A stretch of DNA of 64,000 nucleotides from Paracidovorax wautersii (GCF_900113035.1 NZ_FONX01000002.1:434001-498000); one strand, 5' to 3'. Shown: positions 45,651-52,965, counted from the stretch's first letter. Numbers and translations are program-made. The notes: a model not told the origin generated them from the sequence alone.

Positions 45651-46033
45651 GGTGCGAATTCCTCAGGGTGGGGGGATGCCGCAGGGCCGCAGAACGCCGC
45701 GTGCAGCGCCTGCATGACGGCCAGCACCTCGGCGCTGGCCAGCCGGTAATAGACGAACTTGCCTTCGCGCCGCGTTGCCACCAGCCCCTCGTCGCGCAGC
45801 ACGCCCAGCTGCTGCGACAGCGTGGGCTGCACGACGCCGGTCTGCGCCTGCAGCTCGCCCACATTGCGCTCTGCGCCGGCCTCGGCCAGCTGGCACAGCA
45901 GCAGCAGGCGGTCTTCGTTGGCCATGGCTTTGAGCAGGGCGCAGGCGCGGCCGGCCGAGGCGCGCAGCTGCTCCAGCGCCTCGGTGGACGGGGCCTGGGT
46001 CGTCATCGGGGGTGGCGGTGCGGTGCTTTCCAT
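45647..46033 (-). CDS. bigR: ArsR-family persulfide-sensing repressor (BigR/SqrR-like)
   Basis: This winged-helix repressor has 128 residues and matches BigR: MANEDRLLLLCQLAEAG, the recognition helix TGVVQPTLSQQLGVLRDEGL and REGKFVYYRLAS. Two cysteines, C47 in LLCQL and C115 in AAFC, occupy the positions of the dithiol switch that forms a tri- or tetrasulfide in BigR and SqrR. It is divergent from a persulfide dioxygenase gene, as in the known bigR operons. The AT-rich gap holds its likely operator. An alternative start is the Met at residue 10. Confidence 0.88.
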   Translation of the reverse strand: MESTAPPPPMTTQAPSTEALEQLRASAGRACALLKAMANEDRLLLLCQLAEAGAERNVGELQAQTGVVQPTLSQQLGVLRDEGLVATRREGKFVYYRLASAEVLAVMQALHAAFCGPAASPHPEEFAP

Positions 46034-46046
46034 GCGATCATTATAT

Positions 46047-46061
46047 TGAAATATATATTCA
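46047..46061. promoter_or_regulatory. Probable BigR operator in the divergent gap
   Basis: An AT-rich imperfect palindrome, TGAAATATATATTCA, lies in the short gap between the repressor and persulfide dioxygenase genes. The surrounding 46041-46060 is almost pure A/T in an otherwise GC-rich region. BigR-type repressors bind such AT-rich palindromes that overlap the promoter. Confidence 0.6.
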
Positions 46062-46116
46062 TTGTTTGCATATCGTTATCGCGTCCATGCGCTTGCCATC
46101 GGCCAGGAGATCCGTC

Positions 46117-47037
46117 ATGACCCACAGCCCCACCCCCGCCGCCACGGCCGAATCGCCCGCCGCCCAGGTGCACGCCTTCTTCGATCCCGCCACCTCGACC
46201 GTCACCTACGTGCTGTTCGAGGGCGCGGGCGGCGCCTGCGCGGTGATCGACCCGGTGCTGGACTACGACGCCAAGTCCGGGCGCACCGCCACCGCGTCGG
46301 CCGACCAGGTGATCGCCTTCATCCAGGCGCAGGGGCTGCAGGTGCAGTGGCTGCTCGAAACCCATGCCCATGCCGACCATCTCTCCGCCGCGCACTACCT
46401 GCACGGCAAGCTGGGCGGCACCATCGCCATCGGCTCGGCCATCCGCACCGTGCAGGGCGTGTTCGGCCGGCTCTTCCATCTGGCCGAGCCCGGGTTCCGT
46501 GCCGACGGCGCGCAGTTCGGCCACCTGTTCGAGCCCGACGAGCGGTTCCATGTCGGCGCCCTGCGCCTGCGGGCGATGCACGTGCCCGGCCACACGCCGG
46601 CCGACATGGCCTATGTGCTGGAAGACGCGTCGGGCACGGCGCAGATGGCTTTCGTGGGCGACACGCTGTTCATGCCCGACGTCGGTAGCGCGCGCTGCGA
46701 CTTTCCCGGTGGCGACGCGCGCACGCTCTATGCGTCGGTGCGCCGCCTGCTGGCCCTGCCCGCCGCCACGCGCCTCTTCATGTGCCACGACTACCCGCCC
46801 GAGGGCCGCGCCCCGCAGTGGGAAACCACCGTGGCCGCGCAGCGCGAGCGCAACATCCACCTGCGCGACGGCATCGACGAGGCCGCGTTCGTCGCCCTGC
46901 GCGAGCGGCGCGACGCCACGCTGGACATGCCGGTGCTGATCCTGCCGTCCATCCAGGTCAACATCCGCGCGGGCGAGCTGCCGCCGCCCGAGGCGAACGG
47001 CACGCGCTACCTCAAGATCCCGCTCGACGCGCTGTAG
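46117..47037 (+). CDS. blh: Persulfide dioxygenase-like MBL hydrolase (Blh/ETHE1 type)
   Basis: This 306-residue metallo-beta-lactamase-fold protein has the iron-site motif THAHADHLSAAHYL, later ligands in MHVPGHTPADMAYV, FVGDTLFMPDVGSARCDFPG and MCHDY. The D-x-GSARCDFPGG block is diagnostic of the ETHE1/Blh group, which oxidises glutathione persulfide to sulfite. The ATG at 46117 has AGGAGA seven to twelve bases upstream. It is controlled by the adjacent BigR-type repressor. Sulfite made here could be the signal or substrate handled by the YeiE/YeiH pair downstream, which is inference. Confidence 0.9.
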   Translation: MTHSPTPAATAESPAAQVHAFFDPATSTVTYVLFEGAGGACAVIDPVLDYDAKSGRTATASADQVIAFIQAQGLQVQWLLETHAHADHLSAAHYLHGKLGGTIAIGSAIRTVQGVFGRLFHLAEPGFRADGAQFGHLFEPDERFHVGALRLRAMHVPGHTPADMAYVLEDASGTAQMAFVGDTLFMPDVGSARCDFPGGDARTLYASVRRLLALPAATRLFMCHDYPPEGRAPQWETTVAAQRERNIHLRDGIDEAAFVALRERRDATLDMPVLILPSIQVNIRAGELPPPEANGTRYLKIPLDAL

Positions 47038-47082
47038 GCGCAGGCCCTCCAGGGGGTGGCCGCCGCCGCAAGCGGCCCGGGC

Positions 47083-48033
47083 TCAGCCGGCCGATGGCAT
47101 CGGAGCCGCCAGCGCGCTGCCATCCAGCCGCTCGCAATGCGCGACGAAGCGCTGCAGCGGGTCCGACAGGCGCTTCTGGCGATGGTGGACCAGGTAGAAG
47201 CGGCGCTTGAGCCGGGGCAGCGTGGTGTGCAGCACCGCCAGGCGGCCCAGCGTCACCAGATCCTGCACCGCGCACCAGGGCAGGCAGGCCAGCCCCAGGC
47301 CGGCGGCCGCGGCCTGCTTGATGGCCTCGGTGCTGCCGGGCTGCAGGTCGCCCTGCAGATGGTGCAGATGCGGCAGCAGGGCGTGCTCCACCGCTTCGCG
47401 CGTGCCCGAGCCGGGCTCGCGCAGCAGCCAGCGCGCCTGCCGCAGGGCCTTGAGCGGCACGCGCGCCTGCGGGCCATGGGCCTGCGCCAGCGGATGCGCC
47501 GGCGCGGCCACCACCACCAGCTCGTCCTCCAGCCAGGGAACGACCTGCAGCGCGGGCTCGTGGCAGGGCCCCTCGATCAGGCCCATGTCCACCTCCAGCC
47601 GGTCCACCGCTTCGGCGACCTCCCGCGTGTTGCCGATGACCACGTCCACCGCCGCGCCGGGCCAGGCCTTCAGGTAGCCGGCCACGAGCGCCGGCAGCAC
47701 GTAGTTGCCGATCGTGGTGCTGGCGCCGATGCGCAGCCGCGTGGCCAGCGGCGCATGGGCGCCGCCCGGGCCGCCCAGGCCGAACTGGCTTTCGATGGCC
47801 AGCGCGGCATCGAGCAGGGCCCGGGCCTGGGGCAGCAGGGCGCGGCCGCAGTCGTTGAGCAGCAGCCGCTTGCCGATGCGGTCGAAGAGCTGCGCCTGCA
47901 GCAGCGCCTCCAGCTCGTTCAGCGCGGCGCTGGTGGCCGACTGCGAGAGCGCCACGCGCTCGCCCGCCGCCGTGGTGCTGCCGGTATCGGCCACCGCCGT
48001 GAAGATCAGCAATTGACGCAGGGTGAGTCGCAT
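47083..48033 (-). CDS. LysR-family regulator, YeiE-like
   Basis: This 316-residue regulator has an N-terminal helix-turn-helix (TLRQLLIFTAVADTGSTTAAGERVALSQSATSAALNELE, shown by GERVALSQSATSAALNELE) and an effector domain. The sequence and the divergent position next to a YeiH gene match YeiE, a LysR regulator reported to respond to sulfite. The DNA-binding start MRLTLRQLLIF fits the family. Its operator is probably the inverted repeat at 48061-48082. Confidence 0.85.
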   Translation of the reverse strand: MRLTLRQLLIFTAVADTGSTTAAGERVALSQSATSAALNELEALLQAQLFDRIGKRLLLNDCGRALLPQARALLDAALAIESQFGLGGPGGAHAPLATRLRIGASTTIGNYVLPALVAGYLKAWPGAAVDVVIGNTREVAEAVDRLEVDMGLIEGPCHEPALQVVPWLEDELVVVAAPAHPLAQAHGPQARVPLKALRQARWLLREPGSGTREAVEHALLPHLHHLQGDLQPGSTEAIKQAAAAGLGLACLPWCAVQDLVTLGRLAVLHTTLPRLKRRFYLVHHRQKRLSDPLQRFVAHCERLDGSALAAPMPSAG

Positions 48034-48060
48034 GTCGGCCCTTGTTGATTACCTGTTTGG

Positions 48061-48082
48061 TAATTTGGTTATAGCTAAATTA
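48061..48082. promoter_or_regulatory. Inverted repeat, probable LysR (YeiE-like) operator
   Basis: TAATTT and AAATTA form an inverted repeat with 10 bases between the arms, flanked by GG and TCC. It lies between the divergent LysR and yeiH genes, and the spacing is normal for LysR sites. Confidence 0.5.
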
Positions 48083-48120
48083 TCCGTTTGTCAGATAGAT
48101 GGCTGCGGTTCAAAGTTCTC

Positions 48121-48147
48121 CCATCGCGTCGGTGAGCGACGCGATGG
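48121..48147 (+). promoter_or_regulatory. Perfect 11-bp leader hairpin in front of yeiH
   Basis: CCATCGCGTCG and CGACGCGATGG are perfect complements separated by five bases (GTGAG). The right arm ends inside the candidate ribosome site GGAG (48146-48149) for the ATG at 48159. No T-tract follows on either strand, so it is not an ordinary terminator. It could control translation of yeiH or bind a protein. Confidence 0.6.
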
Positions 48148-48158
48148 AGAAAAAAACT

Positions 48159-49322
48159 ATGCACACCGCCCCCTCCTCGGCTCCCGTCGCCACCTCCTTC
48201 GCGCACGCTCCGGTCCCCCTGGCCCGCTGGAGCGCCGCCCTGGCGCATTCGCTGCGCCAGGCCTTGCCGGGCCTGGCGCTCACGGGGGCGCTGGCGTTCG
48301 CATCCATCCACCTCGGCGAACTCGCGTGGTTCGCATCCCACGGCATCAGCGCGCTGACCCTGGCCATCGTGCTGGGCATGCTGGTCGGCAACACCGTATA
48401 TGCCCGCATGGGCGCGGTGGCCGGAGCGGGCGTGAATCTCTCCAAGGTCCGCCTGCTGCGCCTGGGTATCGTGCTCTACGGCCTGCGGCTGACCTTCCAG
48501 GACATCGGCCATGTCGGCTGGGCCGGCGTCGCCATCGATGCGGCCGTGTTGGGCAGCACCTTCGCGCTGGCGTGCTTTCTCGGCACCCGGGTGTTCGGGC
48601 TGGACCGCCGCACGGCGATGCTGATCGGCGCCGGCAGCTCCATCTGCGGCGCTGCGGCCGTGATGGCGGCCGAGCCCGTCGTGCGCGGCCGGGCGGAGCA
48701 GGTGACGGTCGCGGTCGCCACGGTGGTGGTGTTCGGCACGGTGTCGATCTTCCTCTACCCGCTGCTCTACCAGTTCAACGCGCAGCACCATCTCATCGAC
48801 CTCTCCGCCCAGGCCTACGGCGTCTTCGCGGGTTCCACGATCCACGAGGTCGCCCAGGTGGTGGCGGCCGGCCGCGCCGTCGGCGAGGCTTCTGCCGATA
48901 CGGCCGTGATCGCCAAGATGGTCCGCGTGATGATGCTCGCGCCCTTCCTGGTCATCCTCTCGGCATGGCTGTCGCGCGATGCCGCGGCCCACGGCCGGCA
49001 AGGCGCTGCCGATGGTGCGGAGGGCGGCGGGAGCGCCCCGCAGCGCGGCGGCATCGCCATCCCCTGGTTCGCCCTGGGCTTCGTCGCGGTCGCTGGCCTG
49101 CATTCGCTGAACGTGCTGCCGGCCGCCGCCGTCGCCCACCTGACCGAGATCGACACGGTGCTGCTGGCCATGGCCATGGCCGGCCTCGGGCTGACCACGC
49201 ACGTCTCTGCCATCCGCCGCGCCGGCATCCGTCCGCTGGCGCTGGCGGCCACGCTGTTCGTGTGGCTGGTCTGCGGCGGGCTGGCCATCAACCTGGGCGT
49301 CGGCTGGCTGCTGCAGGGGTGA
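48159..49322 (+). CDS. yeiH: YeiH family (UPF0324) putative sulfate/sulfite exporter
   Basis: This is an inner-membrane protein of about 387 residues with ten or so hydrophobic segments. Family blocks are ISALTLAIVLGMLVGNTVYAR, shown by TLAIVLGMLVGNTVYAR, then VNLSKVRLLRLGIVLYGLRL and the AGSSICGAAAVMAAEPVV motif. The start is uncertain: ATG 48159, ATG 48144 and ATG 48099 are all in frame. I prefer 48159 because the GGAG at 48146-48149 precedes it. YeiH proteins are paired with YeiE and proposed to move sulfate or sulfite. The function is not proven. Confidence 0.88.
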   Translation: MHTAPSSAPVATSFAHAPVPLARWSAALAHSLRQALPGLALTGALAFASIHLGELAWFASHGISALTLAIVLGMLVGNTVYARMGAVAGAGVNLSKVRLLRLGIVLYGLRLTFQDIGHVGWAGVAIDAAVLGSTFALACFLGTRVFGLDRRTAMLIGAGSSICGAAAVMAAEPVVRGRAEQVTVAVATVVVFGTVSIFLYPLLYQFNAQHHLIDLSAQAYGVFAGSTIHEVAQVVAAGRAVGEASADTAVIAKMVRVMMLAPFLVILSAWLSRDAAAHGRQGAADGAEGGGSAPQRGGIAIPWFALGFVAVAGLHSLNVLPAAAVAHLTEIDTVLLAMAMAGLGLTTHVSAIRRAGIRPLALAATLFVWLVCGGLAINLGVGWLLQG

Positions 49323-49452
49323 GGGGCACGCGTCGTTGTCGCAACTTGTCGTACTACCCTTACTGCCTGCGATGCCGCGCCTAGCCAGAACCGCTTCGCT
49401 GGGTTTTGATAGCCGCTCTTAGCAGGCTGCAATGCGTGTGAATGATCTTCCT

Positions 49453-49492
49453 GGCGGGCGGGCGGGCGGGCGGGCGGGCGGGCGGGCGGGCG
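49453..49492 (+). repeat. Tetranucleotide tract (GGCG)10
   Basis: Ten perfect tandem GGCG units are followed by one variant unit (GGTG). The tract lies between yeiH and a small plus-strand ORF and is prone to slippage. The G-runs on the plus strand could also form a G-quadruplex. Confidence 0.9.
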
Positions 49493-49599
49493 GGTGGAGC
49501 AGGGCACGCCTTGGCATGGAATTCGGCCTCTTCTTCTCCATGAAAGCCAGACCGTGGCTTATCGATAAAATCCAAAACCTGACCTCGCAACACTACCGC

Positions 49600-49764
49600 A
49601 TGCCCAAGACCACCGTACCCCCACGCAAGGCCCCTAGCCGCCAAGCGGTGCTGCGGTCTGTGGCCAGCTCCACCGCCGTCGAAACCGGCCACAGCGTCGT
49701 CCTGCTGGAGCGCCGGCTACAGCAGCCTGTGGTGAGGTTTCCCCGCGTCAAGCTGGCCCGCTGA
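49600..49764 (+). CDS. Small protein convergent with the Fic gene, possible Fic partner
   Basis: This is a 54-residue basic protein starting MPKTTVPPRKAPSRQAVLRS. A central segment SVASSTAVETGHSV loosely resembles the Fic inhibitory helix, whose consensus is S/T-x3-E-G/N; here the last position is Thr (STAVET). It is convergent with the Fic gene, and their 3' ends overlap by 17 bp. Antitoxins of Fic proteins are usually in the same operon, so this arrangement would be unusual. The in-frame extension back to 49432 reads through the GGCG tract and was not used. Coding status is uncertain. Confidence 0.45.
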   Translation: MPKTTVPPRKAPSRQAVLRSVASSTAVETGHSVVLLERRLQQPVVRFPRVKLAR

Positions 49765-50392
49765 GGTCGCCAGCGCTTGCGGCCATGGCCTGGGCCACAA
49801 GCCGCTCCATGGGACCGTAGTTTTCGGAGAAGCCGGCGTGGATCGCACCGATGTAGGCCGTCTTGTGTTGCTCCCAGCCGCTGTAGTCCAGCGGCTCATG
49901 GCCGGCCTGCACTGCCATCACATCGGCGAGCAGGCGGGACAGGCGCCCATTGCCCTCGCGAAACGGGTGAATCAAGATCAGTTCCACATGCGTCACGGCG
50001 ATGGCGCTCACCAGCACGTCCGGGGCCAGGTGGTTGCAGGGCGTCCATCTCCTGAGGCACTTCCGTTCGAAATCCTTCAGCAAGCCTGGAAGCAGCCCTG
50101 CGGTGGCGAACTGAAAGCCGCCCTTGCCAAGGTTGACTGAGCGCTCCTGCCCTGCCCAGAGATAGACGTTGCCCAGCCACATTCGGTGCCAGCGCTTGAG
50201 GTCGTCCACCGTTAGCTGGCGATTCGGCAGATTCTGCAGAAGCACCTCTTCGTACAAATCGCCCAGGAGCTGCAATTCAAGCTCGTCCATGTCATCTACG
50301 GACTTGATGCCAACCAGGTTGCGCAGCACCTGCTCATTCGAGCCCGGTTCGAACTCGCCCTCGGCTCCGCTGGTGTGATAGCGGCTGGTCAT
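49748..50392 (-). CDS. Fic-family AMPylase-like protein
   Basis: This 214-residue protein carries the Fic motif HPFREGNGRLSRLLADVMA (HPFx[D/E]GNGRxxR) near residue 140, with the catalytic His. It also has the upstream flap region with GKGGFQFATAGLLPGLL. Fic enzymes transfer AMP to target proteins and often act as toxins. No inhibitory S/T-x3-E-G/N helix is obvious within the protein, so an external partner might be needed. The start at 50392 (MTSRYHTSGAEGEF) was preferred to a longer frame to 50479. Its start lies about 160 bp from the broken end of xth. Confidence 0.88.
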   Translation of the reverse strand: MTSRYHTSGAEGEFEPGSNEQVLRNLVGIKSVDDMDELELQLLGDLYEEVLLQNLPNRQLTVDDLKRWHRMWLGNVYLWAGQERSVNLGKGGFQFATAGLLPGLLKDFERKCLRRWTPCNHLAPDVLVSAIAVTHVELILIHPFREGNGRLSRLLADVMAVQAGHEPLDYSGWEQHKTAYIGAIHAGFSENYGPMERLVAQAMAASAGDLSGPA

Positions 50393-50549
50393 CGTTCTGC
50401 TGTTCAGACGTCGTGCCCTGCAAATGGGCCTGGAAGATGACTGGCTTCCCGGAACTCGCCCCAAGTCTTCGAGCGGCACTCGTTAAGCATGTGTCGAAGG
50501 TCTTTCTGGGGAGCCATGGGGCGAGCGCCAGCTGCTTGGGTGGGCGTGT

Positions 50550-50663
50550 TCAGAGGGTGAAGTCGTATTCCACCGTGATCGGAGCGTGGTCCGAGAACTT
50601 CACGTCCTTGTAGATGTTCTCGCTGCGCGCCAGCGCGGCGATGGCCGGCGTCGCCAGGTGGTA
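50550..50663 (-). pseudogene. xth: 3' fragment of the resident xth gene, cut off by the element
   Basis: The minus strand here encodes the last 37 residues and stop of exonuclease III, from YHLATPAIAALARSENIY to VEYDFTL. It includes the FSDHAPI segment with the catalytic His. It joins in frame to the 5' part at 58871-59574 through the shared TA at 50662-50663 and 58871-58872. No start codon or promoter precedes it, so it is not expressed as a protein. Confidence 0.95.
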
Positions 50664-50683
50664 GATGGTGCGGCAAAAAACCC
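50662..50683 (+). other. Left attachment junction of the element
   Basis: This is the TA shared with the host xth sequence, followed by the element's left terminal arm GATGGTGCGGCAAAAAACCC. The arm is the inverse of the right arm (GGGTTTTTTGACGCATCATC) with two mismatches. TA is the likely crossover dinucleotide. Confidence 0.85.
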
Positions 50684-50738
50684 ACTATCGGTAGGGCATC
50701 AGCAGCAAAACTTTGTGCAACAGGCCCAAAGAATACGA

Positions 50739-50758
50739 CCGTAATGTTATGATTGCGG
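50739..50758. promoter_or_regulatory. Inverted repeat before tetR, probable autoregulatory operator
   Basis: CCGTAAT and ATTGCGG form an inverted repeat (one mismatch) with six bases between them, ending one base before the ATG of the TetR gene. TATGAT inside it resembles a -10 element. Confidence 0.55.
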
Positions 50759-50759
50759 C

Positions 50760-51302
50760 ATGCTCGAAACTGGACTCCATCGCCCCAAGCAACCGCAGGT
50801 AGTCAGAGAGCGGCTGCTGGCCGCATGTGTGGAGTTACTGTCCGAAGGCGTTCCACTTTCCATCGGCGAGGTGGCCTCTCTGGCGGGTGTGACCAAAGGA
50901 GCCGTGCAACACCACTTCGGCACCCGTGAAGCATTACTGATGGCTCTATACGACGAGCTTGAACTGCATTTCGTTGCTCAGGTTCAGACGGCCGGGGTTG
51001 GTCTGTCGGCAGCGGGCGCGTACGTCGCCGCGACCGTGAAAGCTCAAACCGACGATGAATTGGCTCGTCGCTGGCGTGCGCTGCTTGTTGCCTGCGTCAT
51101 CGACCGTGCTTTGGCAACCAGATGGAACCGCTGGGTGCAAGCAGACAGAAAAAACGACGGTGCTGGTGTCAATGGAAAGCTAGTAGCACGTCTTGCGGCA
51201 GATGGCCTTTGGCTGTCGGACATGCTGGGTACCTACCAGCTATCGGAAGCAGAGCGCGAAGCCCTTGGGGCGGAACTTCTTCAACTAACGGAAGGAAACT
51301 GA
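50760..51302 (+). CDS. TetR/AcrR-family regulator
   Basis: This 180-residue repressor has an N-terminal helix-turn-helix (PLSIGEVASLAGVTKGAVQHHFGTREALL, shown by GEVASLAGVTKGAVQHHFG) and a variable ligand domain with many Trp residues (RRWRALLV, TRWNRWVQ), suited to hydrophobic cations. It precedes the EmrE-like exporter by one base (TGA, A, ATG), so the two form one operon. A palindrome directly before its start suggests autoregulation. Its likely inducers are quaternary ammonium compounds or dyes, inferred from the partner gene. Confidence 0.9.
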   Translation: MLETGLHRPKQPQVVRERLLAACVELLSEGVPLSIGEVASLAGVTKGAVQHHFGTREALLMALYDELELHFVAQVQTAGVGLSAAGAYVAATVKAQTDDELARRWRALLVACVIDRALATRWNRWVQADRKNDGAGVNGKLVARLAADGLWLSDMLGTYQLSEAEREALGAELLQLTEGN

Positions 51303-51303
51303 A

Positions 51304-51636
51304 ATGAACTCGTACGTATTTCTCGGCGGTGCCATCGCTCTGGAAGTGGTTGGCACGACCTTCATGAAAACATCGGAGGGCTTTACCCGGCTGTGGCCCA
51401 GTGTGGCCGCCGTGGTGTCTTACGCTGTGTGCTTCTACCTGCTCTCGCAGACATTGAAGGAGATTCCGACCGGCATCGCCTACGCGATTTGGTCAGGATG
51501 CGGCATCGTGCTCATCTCCCTCATTGCTTGGCTGCTTCACGGTCAAAAACTCGACCTTGCGGCGATTGCTGGCATCGGCCTGATCGTCGCTGGTGTCATC
51601 GTTCTCAACCTCTTCTCCAAAAGCGCTGCACACTGA
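51304..51636 (+). CDS. emrE: SMR-family multidrug exporter (EmrE-like)
   Basis: This protein has 110 residues with four membrane segments, the exact SMR size. The essential proton/drug-binding Glu is E14 in GGAIALEVVGTTFMKTSEGF, and the block IPTGIAYAIWSGCGIVLISL is close to EmrE of E. coli (IPTGIAYAIWSGVGIVLIS). It exports quaternary ammonium compounds and lipophilic cations in exchange for protons. It is the only recognisable resistance cargo of the element. No integrase of the IntI type or attC site accompanies it, so it is not an integron cassette. Confidence 0.93.
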   Translation: MNSYVFLGGAIALEVVGTTFMKTSEGFTRLWPSVAAVVSYAVCFYLLSQTLKEIPTGIAYAIWSGCGIVLISLIAWLLHGQKLDLAAIAGIGLIVAGVIVLNLFSKSAAH

Positions 51637-51671
51637 GTGCGACCTGGAACGTGGGAAGGGTGTCGGTCGGC

Positions 51672-52460
51672 TTAAAGCGTCATGTCGTAGTCAACGACTA
51701 CCGGGGCGTGGTCGCTGAACTTCTGGCCCTTGTAGATGCTGACGGAACGAGCCAGTTCCGCCAATCCCGGGGTCGCTATCTGGTAGTCCAGTCTCCACCC
51801 AACGTTGTTGGCGTAGGCCTGACCCCGGTTGCTCCACCATGTGTAGCAAGTCTCTGTCGTGTCAGGATGGAGGCGACGATACACGTCCACGAGCCCGCCT
51901 TCACTTAGCACCTTGGTCATCCACGCACGCTCTTCGGGTAGAAAGCCACTGTTCTTCTGGTTGCTACGCCAGTTTTTCAGGTCGGCATTCTGATGGGCGA
52001 TGTTTACATCCCCCATCAGAATGAACTCCCGCTCCTCGCGCATGGACAGTAGCTTGGGGTAAAGCAAGGCGAGGAACCGGAACTTGGCTTGTTGGCGCTC
52101 TTCACCTGATGACCCGCTAGGGAAGTAGCAACTCACGATGCTGAGTTTGCGGCCGGGCTTGTCGAAGCGTGCTTCAACCCACCGTCCTTCGTTGTCGAAC
52201 TCGTTGTCGCCTAAGCCGATGACCACATCGGACGGCGCTTCGTGCATGTAGATGCCCACGCCTGAATAACCGCGTTTTTGGGCGTAGTGGAACTGCCCGG
52301 CCATCTTGCCGATGTGGCAGTGGATGCCCTTGACCTGTTCGTCTTGGGCCTTGACTTCTTGGACACCGATGACGTCGGCTTCCTGCTGCCCTGCCCAATC
52401 GAAAAATCCCTTGCTCGCGGCCGAGCGGATGCCGTTGAGGTTCGCGGTGATGATGCGCAT
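51672..52460 (-). CDS. xth: Exonuclease III, element-borne replacement copy
   Basis: This complete exodeoxyribonuclease III has 262 residues and removes 3' blocks and cleaves abasic sites in DNA repair. All catalytic motifs are present: NLNGIRSA, the Glu of VQEVKAQ, LMGDVNIAHQNADLKNW, the NNVGWRLDYQIAT block, and FSDHAPVVVDYDMTL at the end. It has the same orientation as the broken resident gene but clearly diverges from it in protein and DNA, with lower GC. It is therefore not a recent duplication of the host gene. It probably restores the activity lost on insertion. Confidence 0.95.
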   Translation of the reverse strand: MRIITANLNGIRSAASKGFFDWAGQQEADVIGVQEVKAQDEQVKGIHCHIGKMAGQFHYAQKRGYSGVGIYMHEAPSDVVIGLGDNEFDNEGRWVEARFDKPGRKLSIVSCYFPSGSSGEERQQAKFRFLALLYPKLLSMREEREFILMGDVNIAHQNADLKNWRSNQKNSGFLPEERAWMTKVLSEGGLVDVYRRLHPDTTETCYTWWSNRGQAYANNVGWRLDYQIATPGLAELARSVSIYKGQKFSDHAPVVVDYDMTL

Positions 52461-52519
52461 GCCTGTCCTGATTCAATTAACAACTGCGTACCGCCTTGGA
52501 CCACCGAGACTGCAACGCC

Positions 52520-52795
52520 CTAGCGCATTGTCGCAGGCGCTGCGGGGAGAACTGGGCTCGGGATGCTCGCATCCTCGAACGCTCGGGGCTTGTCCTTTTC
52601 TCCCAGTGCCCAAGCCTTTTTCAACACCTCGTAAGCTCCTGGGTCGGAGGTCGCCAGCTTCAACAGTGCGCCGCCAAGAGAGTATTTGCGGGCAGCAGCA
52701 TTTTTTCGGGCTGTTACTGAAACCTTGGCGAGAAGGGCCGATTTTTCAGCGTCCAATTGGCTCATTCTCTTTTTCAACGCATTTATACTAGCCAC
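52520..52795 (-). CDS. TraD/MobC-like relaxosome accessory protein
   Basis: This small protein of 91 residues starts MASINALKKRMSQLDAEKSA and continues with basic helical sequence (TARKNAAARKYSLGGALLKLA). It is coiled-coil-like in the first 30 residues. The size, the K-RM-Q-D-E-K-A-L start and the position divergent from a MobL relaxase match the TraD family of small mobilization proteins, which help the relaxase open oriT. Assignment rests on pattern and context. Confidence 0.7.
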   Translation of the reverse strand: MASINALKKRMSQLDAEKSALLAKVSVTARKNAAARKYSLGGALLKLATSDPGAYEVLKKAWALGEKDKPRAFEDASIPSPVLPAAPATMR

Positions 52796-52926
52796 GATAT
52801 ATATCTCCTATTTCTCATGCTAAATTAACACTTTCTTTTTGATTGTGCTAATTTATATAGGGTGAATGTCCCGAGCGCGTTAATTAGTCCCAGCCCCCGA
52901 GTAGCCCCCTGCAAGGGCTCACTTAT

Positions 52927-52965
52927 GCAAACTCTTCGAGTTTGCGTTCGCCATGGGCTGCGCCC
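52927..52965 (+). other. Candidate origin of transfer (MobQ type)
   Basis: A perfect 8-bp hairpin (GCAAACTC, loop TTC, GAGTTTGC at 52927-52945) is followed 14 bases later by GCGCCCC (from 52960). Hairpin plus a GCGCCC nic region is the layout of the RSF1010-type oriT. It lies between the accessory gene and the relaxase gene, where oriT is expected. Confidence 0.6.

Noticed and set aside
49432-49599. N-terminal extension of the small ORF through the GGCG tract
   Set aside because: The encoded Gly-Arg-Ala repeats come only from the simple repeat; the basic conserved-looking part begins at 49600.
50404-50685. 93-residue minus-strand frame over the left junction
   Set aside because: It crosses from element to host sequence and reads the xth remnant in a wrong frame, so it is a chance frame.
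50760-51636. Class 1 integron origin of the efflux gene
   Set aside because: There is no IntI integrase, attI or attC-like site, and the exporter is closer to EmrE with its own TetR gene than to a qacE cassette.
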